Source: an uncultured Bacilli bacterium
GTDB lineage: Bacteria; Bacillota_I; Bacilli_A; RF39; UBA660
Direction: 5' to 3'
Assembly (NCBI GenBank): GCA_947591565.1
Contig: CANQDH010000068.1
Coordinates: 1-5,411, forward strand
DNA length: 5,411 nt
Under the pieces are notes generated by a model. The model was not told the DNA's origin and did no database searches. It saw only the letters and a list, made by a program, of their open reading frames with translations. The translations under genes were made by a program, and so were the position numbers. Shown here in pieces: positions 1 through 5,411 of this stretch. Positions within the stretch are counted from its first letter, which is position 1. Each line of letters starts with the position of its first letter.

Positions 1-2
1 TC

Positions 3-209
3 TCAATAGATGAACAAATATGTGAACTTAAAGAATTATCTAGAAATGAAAGATTTTCTAAAAATTTTGAAGAAAAGCCTGTAACGGAAGAAAAGAAAAA
101 ATATATACCTCCTATGTCGCATCCTTTTAAAGCTGCTTCATTTAAAAAATATCAAGAAAAGCAATCACTAAGAGTTCATATTGGATATGGTAAATATTGT
201 TACAATTAA
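3..209 (+). CDS. C-terminal end of a probable transposase (partial, cut by left edge)
   Basis: An open frame enters from the left edge and ends at a TAA at 207-209, leaving 68 residues. The visible part is hydrophilic and Lys/Glu-rich. At residues 34-41 it carries a YIPPMSHP motif, followed by a basic F-K-x-A-S-F-x-K-Y segment. From memory, a tail of the form Y-[IV]-P-P-x-x-H-P-[WF] is common at the C-terminus of DDE integrase-core transposases of ISNCY-like insertion sequences in Firmicutes. That recognition is the only basis for the call. The catalytic core would lie outside the window, so neither intactness nor family can be judged. The long inverted repeat directly downstream (224-347) fits an insertion-sequence end. 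The gene is convergent with the minus-strand genes. An uncharacterised hydrophilic protein remains possible. Confidence 0.5.
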   Translation, partial: SIDEQICELKELSRNERFSKNFEEKPVTEEKKKYIPPMSHPFKAASFKKYQEKQSLRVHIGYGKYCYN

Positions 210-223
210 TATAATAAAATTAG

Positions 224-347
224 ACTTTCTAATTGTCTAGTCACAAGACATTACTGAAATGAAATATTGTCAATGGTCGCGTAGCGATACATTTACCATT
301 GACAATATTGAATGAAGTAATAATATAGCGACTAGCAAGTAGAAAGT
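224..347. repeat. Long imperfect inverted repeat (cruciform-like) downstream of the transposase end
   Basis: The two arms fold back over about 124 nt. The inner stem is a perfect 15-bp match: AATATTGTCAATGGT at 263-277 against ACCATTGACAATATT at 295-309. Its 17-nt loop holds a small TCGC-GTA-GCGA hairpin (277-287). The outer stem pairs ACTTTCTA (224-231) with TAGAAAGT (340-347), TTG (233-235) with CAA (336-338), and CTAGTC (237-242) with GACTAG (330-335). ATTAC (250-254) pairs with GTAAT (317-321), with small bulges between the blocks. The structure starts 14 nt after the transposase stop codon. It could be the structured end of an insertion sequence, a transcript-end or insulating structure, or an independent small palindromic element. 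No flanking target duplication can be identified from this side alone. Confidence 0.75.
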
Positions 348-372
348 AAAAAAACGGGTTAAATTTCCCGTT
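347..372 (-). terminator. Intrinsic terminator closing the tspO/phosphoketolase transcript
   Basis: Read on the minus strand, AACGGG (372-367) pairs with CCCGTT (358-353) across an 8-nt loop and runs straight into a T-tract at 354-348. It lies about 63 nt past the stop codon of the tspO-like gene. On the plus strand the same 6-bp stem is followed, 9 nt later, by a run of eight T at 382-389. It may therefore also stop, less efficiently, transcripts coming from the transposase side. Confidence 0.8.
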
Positions 373-434
373 AATGTTTAGTTTTTTTTGAGACATTTTC
401 AAAAACTATTGACATATTATTTACTAAATGATAA

Positions 435-887
435 CTAATTAAGTAAGTAAATACTAAAATTTAAATAAAAAGCTATAAATAACCATAGTAAATAAGGTAT
501 TTGTAATAAACCGGCTATTTTTTTGACACTAATAAAATCTAAAATCATAATCATAACTAAAATAATAAGTAAGATAATCCATATCCATCCTAGTAAAAAG
601 TTTTTAAAACCAAAGAAAATAAGTGTCCATAAGGAATTAACGATAAGCTGAAGAAGATAAATTTTTGTATGTTTATCATCACGATCATTTTCCGTTACGA
701 TATAGTAAGATATACCCATTAAAATATATAAAATCGTCCAAACAATCGGAAAGACAATGCCACTAGGAGCAAACTTTGGTTTAACAATTTCGGTATAGAT
801 ATTAGTGCTAGTAAAAAAACTAAAAAAGGAGCCAATCAAAATTGTCAAAAGAATAATCGATATTAATTTTTTATAATTAATTTTCAC
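435..887 (-). CDS. tspO: TspO/MBR family (tryptophan-rich sensory protein) membrane protein
   Basis: This is a 150-residue hydrophobic protein, near the usual family size, with about five predicted membrane helices: roughly residues 8-25, 43-64, 76-94, 98-118 and 127-149. Family hallmarks are the KPxFxPSxxxFPxVWTxLYxLMGxSxY block at 36-62, LQLxxNxLWxxxFFG at 79-93, and a C-terminal PYLLWxxxAxxLNxxIxxLN segment at 131-150. TspO/MBR proteins bind porphyrins and other hydrophobic ligands and act in stress or tetrapyrrole responses. The role in fermentative Firmicutes is poorly defined. The start is GTG (887-885): AGGTGA at 899-894 lies 6 nt upstream, and the next in-frame upstream codon but one is TGA. 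An ATG at 894-892 is out of frame and stops after five codons. Only 39 nt separate it from the phosphoketolase stop, and most of that gap is terminator T-run and ribosome site. It probably relies on readthrough from the upstream gene. The family call is secure; the function here is inferred. Confidence 0.9.
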   Translation of the reverse strand: MKINYKKLISIILLTILIGSFFSFFTSTNIYTEIVKPKFAPSGIVFPIVWTILYILMGISYYIVTENDRDDKHTKIYLLQLIVNSLWTLIFFGFKNFLLGWIWIILLIILVMIMILDFISVKKIAGLLQIPYLLWLFIAFYLNFSIYLLN

Positions 888-893
888 TTTTCA

Positions 894-899
894 TCACCT
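894..899 (-). promoter_or_regulatory. Ribosome binding site that fixes the GTG start of tspO
   Basis: AGGTGA on the minus strand sits 6 nt upstream of the GTG at 887-885. The nearby ATG at 894-892 overlaps this site, so it is too close to be served by it. It also lies in a frame that stops after five codons. GTG is therefore the supported start. Confidence 0.7.
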
Positions 900-915
900 A
901 ATAAAGTATATGATT

Positions 916-941
916 AAAAAAAAAGGCTATTCGCCTCTTTT
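916..941 (-). terminator. Hairpin terminator overlapping the phosphoketolase stop codon
   Basis: On the minus strand GGC (935-933) pairs with GCC (927-925) around a GAATA loop and runs into nine T (924-916). A/G residues upstream of the stem can pair with the T-run and extend it. The TAG stop of the phosphoketolase (929-927) lies in the loop and 3' arm. With only three G-C pairs it looks like a partial terminator. Ribosomes finishing the gene could melt it, which would allow some readthrough into tspO. Confidence 0.6.
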
Positions 942-3296
942 ACTTTTTTCAAAAGTCCAGTTTACTATTTCGTCCATATCTACACCATGTTCTTTTATAT
1001 ATTCTTTATGTTCAATAAGTTTTTCTTTGCACCATTCTCTTAAACTAGATGCTTTATTACCTAAAGATGGTAAATTATTTAAGGCTGATAATACTAAATT
1101 ATATCTATCAATTTTATTTTGAACACGCATATCAAATGGTGTCGTAATGGTTCCTTCTTCTTGATAACCAGCAACGTGTAAATTAGTATTATGTCTATTA
1201 TACACTAATTGATGGACTAAAGATGGATAGCCATGGAAAGCAAAGATAATAGGTTTATCTGTAGTAAATAATCCATCATATTCATCATCAGTTAAACCAT
1301 GTGGATGTTTGTTATTTGACTCTAACTTCATTAAATCAACAACATTGACAACTCTCACCCTTAGTGTAGGAAAATGATTAACAAGAATATTCGTTGCTGC
1401 AAGGGTTTCAAGGGTTGGGGTATCACCACAACAAGCCATAACAATATCGGGTTCTACGCCTTCATCATTACTAGCCCATTTCCAAATACCTATACCCTTC
1501 GTACAGTGAATAATAGCTTCATCCATCGAAAGCCATTGTTCCTTAGGATGTTTGCTTGCAACAATAACATTTATATAATTTTTGGTATTTAAGCAGTGGG
1601 CCATACAAGATAATAAGCAATTAGCATCAGGTGGTAAATACATTCTAACAATATCGGCTTTTTTAGTTGCTAAATGGTTTAAGAAACCGGGATCTTGATG
1701 GGTGTATCCATTATGATCTTGTTGCCATATATGTGATGTTAAAATATAATTTAAAGATGCAATAGGTAAGCGCCAAGATAATTCTTTCGTTACTTTCAAC
1801 CATTTAGCGTGCTGACTTGCCATTGAATCAAGGATTCTAACAAAGGCTTCATAACTATGTATAAATCCATGTCTACCTGTTAATAAATAACCTTCAAGCC
1901 ATCCTTCACAAACATGCTCAGATAAAAAACTATCCATAACTCTACCATCATTACTTAAAAATTCATCATTAGGATATTTAGATGCCATAAACTGTCTATT
2001 GGTTACTTCAAAAATAGGTGATAAACGATTAGATAAGGCTTCATCTGGGCCAAAAATACGGAAATTTCGTTTATCATTATTTAACTTAATAACGTCTTTT
2101 AAATATTTTCCAAGAACCGTCATATCTTGTTCTTTTATTTTTCCTTTTATTTTAACATTGACAGCATAATCTTTAAAATCAGGTAAAATAAGTTCTTTTA
2201 AAAGTTTACCTCCATTAGCATGTGGATTAGATCCCATGCGTCTATCACCTTTAGGACATAATTCTTTAAGTTCAGGAATTAAAGCACCTTTTTTATCAAA
2301 GAGTTCTTCAGGATGATAACTTTTTAACCATTCTTCAAGTAAAGCTACGTTACCTTTATGTGTATCATCATCAATAACAAGAGGAACTTGATGGGCTCTA
2401 AATGTGCCCTCTATTTGTTTTCCATCTACTATTTTAGGACCTGTCCATCCTTTTGGTGTTTTTAAAATAATCATTGGCCATATCGTTCGAGAAGTCATAT
2501 TTTCCATACGGGCTTTTTCTTGAATTTTTTTGATTTTTTGGATGCAATAATCTAAAGCATCGGCCATTTTTTGATGCATACTTAAGGTATCTTGACCTGA
2601 AACCATGATGGCTTCATAACCATATCCATACATTAATGAAATTAATTCTTTATCACTTATTCTAGATAAAATAGTTGGATTAGATATTTTATAACCATTT
2701 AAGTGCAAAATAGGTAAAACGGCTCCATCAGTCTTAGGATTTAAAAATTTATTTGAATGCCAGCTTGTTGCAAGAGGTCCTGTTTCGGCTTCTCCATCAC
2801 CAACGACACAAGCAGCAATTAAATCAGGATTATCTAAAACGGCTCCAAAAGCATGGGCTAAACTATACCCAAGTTCTCCGCCTTCGTTAATGGATCCTGG
2901 TGTTTCTGGTGCTACATGAGATGATATTCCGCCTGGAAAACTAAATTGTTTAAATAGTTTCTTTAAACCTTCTTCATCTTCGGTTATATTAGGATATACT
3001 TCACTATATGTTCCCTCAAGATAAACATTCGATACAATAGCATTTCCACCATGACCTGGTCCAGATATATATATCATATCTAAATCATATTTTTTGATTA
3101 CTCTATTTAAATGCGTATATATAAAATTTTGCCCAGGTACCGTTCCCCAATGTCCCACAATTTTTTTCTTAATGTCTTTAAGTTCAAGTGGTCTTCTAAG
3201 AAGCGGATTATCTAGTAGATATAATTGACCTGCTGATAAATAATTACAGGCTCTAAAATACGCATCAATTTTTTGCATTTCTTCTTTTTCGTTCAT
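927..3296 (-). CDS. xfp: Xylulose-5-phosphate/fructose-6-phosphate phosphoketolase
   Basis: This 789-residue protein matches the usual length of bacterial phosphoketolases (about 790-830). The enzyme is cytosolic and thiamine-diphosphate dependent. It splits xylulose 5-phosphate with phosphate into acetyl phosphate and glyceraldehyde 3-phosphate, and many members also cleave fructose 6-phosphate into acetyl phosphate and erythrose 4-phosphate. Family signatures are intact: GHWGTVPGQNF (48-58), GPGHGG (79-84), the EGGELGYSLAHAFGA block (138-152) and the cofactor/metal motif GDGEAETGPLATSWH (166-180). Further ones are FRAHQVP (299-305), EHVCEGWLEGYLLTGRHG (460-477) and the His-rich SHIWQQDHNGYTHQDPG (521-537). 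N-terminal, middle and C-terminal XFP domains follow in order (roughly 5-370, 375-560, 590-789). The ATG is supported by AGGGG 7 nt upstream and a promoter just beyond. No frameshift or missing motif is seen. Which sugar phosphate is preferred cannot be read from the sequence. Confidence 0.98.
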   Translation of the reverse strand: MNEKEEMQKIDAYFRACNYLSAGQLYLLDNPLLRRPLELKDIKKKIVGHWGTVPGQNFIYTHLNRVIKKYDLDMIYISGPGHGGNAIVSNVYLEGTYSEVYPNITEDEEGLKKLFKQFSFPGGISSHVAPETPGSINEGGELGYSLAHAFGAVLDNPDLIAACVVGDGEAETGPLATSWHSNKFLNPKTDGAVLPILHLNGYKISNPTILSRISDKELISLMYGYGYEAIMVSGQDTLSMHQKMADALDYCIQKIKKIQEKARMENMTSRTIWPMIILKTPKGWTGPKIVDGKQIEGTFRAHQVPLVIDDDTHKGNVALLEEWLKSYHPEELFDKKGALIPELKELCPKGDRRMGSNPHANGGKLLKELILPDFKDYAVNVKIKGKIKEQDMTVLGKYLKDVIKLNNDKRNFRIFGPDEALSNRLSPIFEVTNRQFMASKYPNDEFLSNDGRVMDSFLSEHVCEGWLEGYLLTGRHGFIHSYEAFVRILDSMASQHAKWLKVTKELSWRLPIASLNYILTSHIWQQDHNGYTHQDPGFLNHLATKKADIVRMYLPPDANCLLSCMAHCLNTKNYINVIVASKHPKEQWLSMDEAIIHCTKGIGIWKWASNDEGVEPDIVMACCGDTPTLETLAATNILVNHFPTLRVRVVNVVDLMKLESNNKHPHGLTDDEYDGLFTTDKPIIFAFHGYPSLVHQLVYNRHNTNLHVAGYQEEGTITTPFDMRVQNKIDRYNLVLSALNNLPSLGNKASSLREWCKEKLIEHKEYIKEHGVDMDEIVNWTFEKSKRGE

Positions 3297-3303
3297 ATAT
3301 GTA

Positions 3304-3308
3304 CCCCT
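3304..3308 (-). promoter_or_regulatory. Ribosome binding site of the phosphoketolase gene
   Basis: AGGGG on the minus strand lies 7 nt upstream of the ATG at 3296-3294. It supports this start over the in-frame Met at residue 7. Confidence 0.65.
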
Positions 3309-3325
3309 ATTCTTTTACTATAAAT

Positions 3326-3354
3326 AGTATATAATAAAAAAGTTATTTTAGCAA
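3326..3354 (-). promoter_or_regulatory. Sigma-A-type promoter of the phosphoketolase gene
   Basis: On the minus strand TTGCTA (3354-3349) and TATACT (3331-3326) are separated by exactly 17 nt. Each hexamer is one or two changes from consensus. Transcription would start near 3319, giving a leader of about 23 nt that contains the ribosome site. The -35 hexamer falls in the centre of an inverted repeat (3342-3358). I saw no match to a catabolite-responsive element around it. Confidence 0.65.
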
Positions 3355-3365
3355 TAACCTTTTTT
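3336..3365. terminator. AT-rich hairpin flanked by A- and T-tracts, overlapping the phosphoketolase -35 box
   Basis: GTTATT (3342-3347) pairs with AATAAC (3353-3358) over a 5-nt loop, with six A before it (3336-3341) and a T-rich run after it (3360-3370). It therefore looks like a weak bidirectional terminator. On the minus strand it would stop readthrough from the pentapeptide gene before the phosphoketolase promoter. The palindrome could instead be an operator for a repressor, since the -35 hexamer sits in its loop and 3' arm. The stem has only one G-C pair per side of the core, so strength is doubtful. Confidence 0.4.
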
Positions 3366-3477
3366 CTTTTACATTATGTATGATTAATTTTTTAAATCTT
3401 TTAACTTTATTTTTTTATATCAACTTGTTTTAATTGTTCCTAAAATATATTTAACATTTATAAACTATAAATTATTA

Positions 3478-3502
3478 AAAGAAAAAGACCCTAACTAAGG
3501 TC
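3478..3502 (-). terminator. Intrinsic terminator of the pentapeptide-repeat gene
   Basis: Two nucleotides after the TAA stop (3507-3505), the minus strand reads GACCTT-AGTT-AGGGTC (3502-3487). This is a 6-bp stem with one G-U pair and a four-base loop. It is followed at once by TTTTTCTTTT (3486-3477). Confidence 0.8.
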
Positions 3503-3504
3503 AA

Positions 3505-4542
3505 TTATTTTTTTAATTGTTTTTGAAATGTTTTTACTATTTTATCCTCTATTTTTTGTCTTTCTTTTAATTCTTTTTCTAAACGGTCATTAGTTTCTAT
3601 TATTTCTACATCTGTTAAATAGGCTCCTAACTCTTTGGCCCTTTCTGCATCAACAAAAGTCATTTTTGCTTCTTTACTTCCTGTAAAATTTGTATTTTCA
3701 ACATTTGCACCACCTAATGAACCATTGATTTTGGCATCCGTTAATTTAGTTCCACGTAAACTTTTACCAGATATTGTTTGGGGATTGATTTTTGCTCCTC
3801 TGCTTCCTGTAAAATCTGTATATTCAACATTTACACCACCAAATGTTCCATTTATTTCGACATCTGTTAATTTGGTTCTACTTAAATCTTTCCTACATAT
3901 TTTTTGAGGATTTATTACTGCTCCTCTGCTTCCTGTAAAATCTGCTTCTACAACCAAAACACCATCGAATGAGCCTTTTATTTCAGTGTCTGCTAATTTA
4001 GTTCCATTCAAATCTTTTTCATATATTGTTTGAGGATTTATTACTGCTCCTTTACTTCCTGTAAAATCGGCTCCTACAACATCAACACCATCAAATGTTC
4101 CATCTATTTCGACATCTGTCAATTTGGTTTTATATAAACTTTTGCAAGCTATTGTTTGTGGATTGATTACTGCTCCTCTGCTTCCTGTAAAATCGGCTCC
4201 TGCAATATTAACACTATCGAATGTACCTACTATTTTTACATCTGTTAATTTGGTGTACCATAAACTTTTATTACCAGCTATTTTTTGGGGATTGATTTCC
4301 GCTCCAATACTTCCTGTAAAATCTATATTTCTTATATCTATACCATCAAATGACACATTACTTAAATCTAATAATTTCCATAAATCATCTGGTATAGCAA
4401 TTTTCCCCTTTTCAAAAAGTATATCATGTAATAGTTTTTTATTTATGTTTAGATATATATGTTCTTTTCCTTCTCCTTCTTTATATTCTTTTAATTCTTT
4501 AATTAATGTTTCTCTTAATACTTTAATATTTTCCTTTTTCAT
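3505..4542 (-). CDS. Pentapeptide-repeat-type protein with 42-residue tandem repeats
   Basis: The product is 345 residues with no signal peptide or membrane segment, so it is probably cytoplasmic. Residues 1-53 are a charged, mostly helical N-terminal part. From about 54 to 300, a unit of about 42 residues repeats: TKLTDVEIxGTFDGVxVxxADFTGSxGAxINPQxIxxKxL. Four full-length units span 97-264, with a diverged unit before and a decaying one after. Hydrophobic residues recur about every five positions (L, L, I, F, V, F), as in right-handed beta-helix pentapeptide proteins, though spacing departs from five in the INPQ part. The last 30 residues are Lys/Glu-rich and likely a helix or coiled coil. 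The start chosen is the ATG at 4542, with GGAGGA 8 nt upstream. An upstream in-frame ATG at 4587 lies inside the promoter. Some pentapeptide proteins (Qnr, MfpA) mimic DNA and bind gyrase, but nothing here shows that. The function is unknown. Confidence 0.85.
   Translation of the reverse strand: MKKENIKVLRETLIKELKEYKEGEGKEHIYLNINKKLLHDILFEKGKIAIPDDLWKLLDLSNVSFDGIDIRNIDFTGSIGAEINPQKIAGNKSLWYTKLTDVKIVGTFDSVNIAGADFTGSRGAVINPQTIACKSLYKTKLTDVEIDGTFDGVDVVGADFTGSKGAVINPQTIYEKDLNGTKLADTEIKGSFDGVLVVEADFTGSRGAVINPQKICRKDLSRTKLTDVEINGTFGGVNVEYTDFTGSRGAKINPQTISGKSLRGTKLTDAKINGSLGGANVENTNFTGSKEAKMTFVDAERAKELGAYLTDVEIIETNDRLEKELKERQKIEDKIVKTFQKQLKK
3751..4254 (-). repeat. Four 126-bp in-frame tandem repeats within the pentapeptide-repeat gene
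   Basis: Units at 4254-4129, 4128-4003, 4002-3877 and 3876-3751 are each exactly 126 bp (42 codons) and similar at the DNA level. The stretch encoding DFTGS[RK]GA is the most constant part. Diverged partial copies flank the array on both sides; the copy on the amino-terminal side has one extra codon. The even period and close DNA similarity suggest growth by duplication or slippage in frame. Confidence 0.85.
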
Positions 4543-4550
4543 GACACTTT

Positions 4551-4556
4551 TCCTCC
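4551..4556 (-). promoter_or_regulatory. Ribosome binding site that fixes the pentapeptide-repeat gene start
   Basis: GGAGGA on the minus strand is a strong Shine-Dalgarno sequence, 8 nt upstream of the ATG at 4542-4540. The longer frame from 4587 has no comparable site. Confidence 0.8.
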
Positions 4557-4569
4557 ACCATTTTGAATT

Positions 4570-4599
4570 AATATACCACTTAAGCATTTATTCTGTCAA
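4570..4599 (-). promoter_or_regulatory. Consensus sigma-A promoter of the pentapeptide-repeat gene
   Basis: TTGACA (4599-4594, a perfect -35) and TATATT (4575-4570, one base from TATAAT) are 18 nt apart on the minus strand. Transcription would start near 4563, giving a short leader of about 20 nt with the GGAGGA site. The ATG at 4587 lies between the two hexamers and would not be transcribed from this promoter. Confidence 0.75.
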
Positions 4600-4634
4600 T
4601 AAAATTCTATATTATATAATAAATAAAATTTCAT

Positions 4635-5411
4635 CTAGGATTTTACGTTTTCGTTAAAATAAGTAACAATTTGTTCTAAATGCATACCTCTAGATCCTTT
4701 TATTAAAATAACATTATTTTCTATATTTATCTTTTTTAGATAATTAAGAGCATCTTCATTATTTTTAAAATACATACTTTTTTTATTTTTTTTGTGTGCA
4801 TAGTACATATATTTACCTATAAACATTAAATGTTCAAACCTAGCCTTACGTAATTTTTTACCTATTTTTAAATGTATTTTTTTCGAAAATTTACCTAATT
4901 CTAAAATATCACCTAAAATGATAGTTTTTTCCTTTGGTATTTGCTTTAAATAACTAATTAAAGAAACAACAGCTTCATAATTAGAATTATAACAATCATC
5001 AATAAGAACATTATTATTAATTTTTTGAATATTAAGTCGATTATTAAGGGGCTTATAATTTTTAATCGCATCAATCATATCTTCAAATGGTATACCATAA
5101 ATAAGACCTACTTTTATCGCAAGTTCACAATTTTTAACTAAATGCGCGCCAGGCATATTTAAAGTAAAATCATACTCTTTATGATTATAAAAATAAGTAA
5201 AATTAGTATGATCAAAGTGCACTTCAATTTTTTTTAAAACATCACTTTGACATTTCATGACTTTTACTTTATCACTTTTTATTTTCTTTAAATACTTATC
5301 ATCACCATTTACAACGAAATATCCACCATCCATACCATCGATGATTTCCATTTTGGCTTTCCAAATTTGCTTTTTAGAACCAAGATTGCCAATATGTGAT
5401 GAACCAATATT
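4635..5411 (-). CDS. murF: MurF, UDP-MurNAc-tripeptide--D-alanyl-D-alanine ligase (partial, 5' end beyond right edge)
   Basis: This is the C-terminal 258 residues of a protein that is usually about 450. It is an ATP-dependent cytosolic enzyme that adds D-Ala-D-Ala to UDP-MurNAc-tripeptide, completing the peptidoglycan precursor. The frame is open to the window edge. Its first 20 visible residues already match the MurF central domain (NIGSSHIGNLGS, then I-x-x-A-K-x-E-I). Met 21 is therefore internal, not the start. Lys 20 is in the place of the carbamylated lysine known in related Mur ligases. Later landmarks are PGAHLVKN (87-94), NNRL (123-126), IDDCYNSN (137-144), GDILELG (167-173), a conserved His at 180, and the C-terminal KGSRGMHLE (238-246). 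In the DDxYN block, the usual NANP is NSNY. No strong terminator follows the TAG stop, and the pentapeptide-gene promoter begins 36 nt downstream. Confidence 0.95.
   Translation of the reverse strand, partial: NIGSSHIGNLGSKKQIWKAKMEIIDGMDGGYFVVNGDDKYLKKIKSDKVKVMKCQSDVLKKIEVHFDHTNFTYFYNHKEYDFTLNMPGAHLVKNCELAIKVGLIYGIPFEDMIDAIKNYKPLNNRLNIQKINNNVLIDDCYNSNYEAVVSLISYLKQIPKEKTIILGDILELGKFSKKIHLKIGKKLRKARFEHLMFIGKYMYYAHKKNKKSMYFKNNEDALNYLKKINIENNVILIKGSRGMHLEQIVTYFNENVKS

Noticed and set aside
892..894. ATG as the start of the tspO-like gene
   Set aside because: It is out of frame with the TspO protein, meets a stop after five codons, and overlaps the Shine-Dalgarno sequence.
910..1122. Plus-strand 70-codon open frame
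   Set aside because: It lies opposite the conserved C-terminus of the phosphoketolase, has no family resemblance, and its start sits in the terminator region. It is a shadow frame.
1374..1592. Plus-strand 72-codon open frame
   Set aside because: It is wholly antisense to the phosphoketolase and has no recognisable protein features.
3635..3907. Plus-strand 90-codon open frame with repeats
   Set aside because: Its repeated segments simply mirror the 126-bp tandem repeats of the minus-strand pentapeptide gene, which has a promoter, ribosome site and terminator.
3751..4254. CRISPR-like array
   Set aside because: The repeats are 126 bp, contiguous, in frame and coding. There are no short repeats with unique spacers.
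4600..4634. Possible murF terminator in the AT-rich stretch after its stop
   Set aside because: Only A/T self-complementarity such as ATTATATAAT is present, with no GC-containing stem next to a T-tract.
4124..4657. Plus-strand 177-codon open frame
   Set aside because: It is antisense to the pentapeptide gene and runs on into the end of murF. It mirrors the repeats and shows no family resemblance.
5349..5351. ATG as the start of the MurF gene
   Set aside because: Conserved MurF central-domain sequence continues in frame upstream to the window edge, so this Met is internal.

Overview
The window is AT-rich, low-GC bacterial DNA with clear Shine-Dalgarno sequences (GGAGGA, AGGTGA, AGGGG) and sigma-A-type promoters. 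All four minus-strand genes use the standard code: Trp is TGG, and no in-frame TGA is read as Trp. A MurF ligase implies a peptidoglycan wall, and a phosphoketolase implies heterofermentative or bifid-type sugar metabolism. Together these point to a walled, fermentative low-GC Firmicute (Bacilli, Erysipelotrichia or a walled relative of the Mollicutes) rather than a wall-less mycoplasma. The species cannot be named from this sequence.

Layout from left to right. (1) Positions 3-209, plus strand: the last 68 codons of a gene whose C-terminus resembles an integrase-type transposase. A long imperfect inverted repeat (224-347) follows it. (2) Positions 347-372: a strong hairpin terminator that closes the minus-strand genes. 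(3) Positions 435-887, minus: a TspO/MBR-type five-helix membrane protein with a GTG start. (4) Positions 927-3296, minus: a full-length xylulose-5-phosphate/fructose-6-phosphate phosphoketolase with its own promoter. It ends in a terminator-like hairpin that overlaps its stop codon, just ahead of the tspO-like gene. (5) Positions 3505-4542, minus: a pentapeptide-repeat-type protein built from 42-residue (126-bp) tandem repeats, with its own consensus promoter and terminator. (6) Positions 4635-5411, minus: the C-terminal 258 residues of MurF, cut by the right edge.

The four minus-strand genes do not form one tight operon. The pentapeptide gene and the phosphoketolase gene are each preceded by a recognisable promoter, and hairpin terminators separate them. 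Only tspO lacks room for a promoter in its short upstream gap, so it probably depends on readthrough from the phosphoketolase transcript. MurF belongs to wall synthesis and phosphoketolase to central carbon metabolism. The pentapeptide protein has no visible functional link to either neighbour. I see no clear sign of an undescribed multi-gene system. The points most worth a second look are the long inverted repeat beside the transposase end, the tandem-repeat protein, and the hairpins that control transcription around the phosphoketolase gene.
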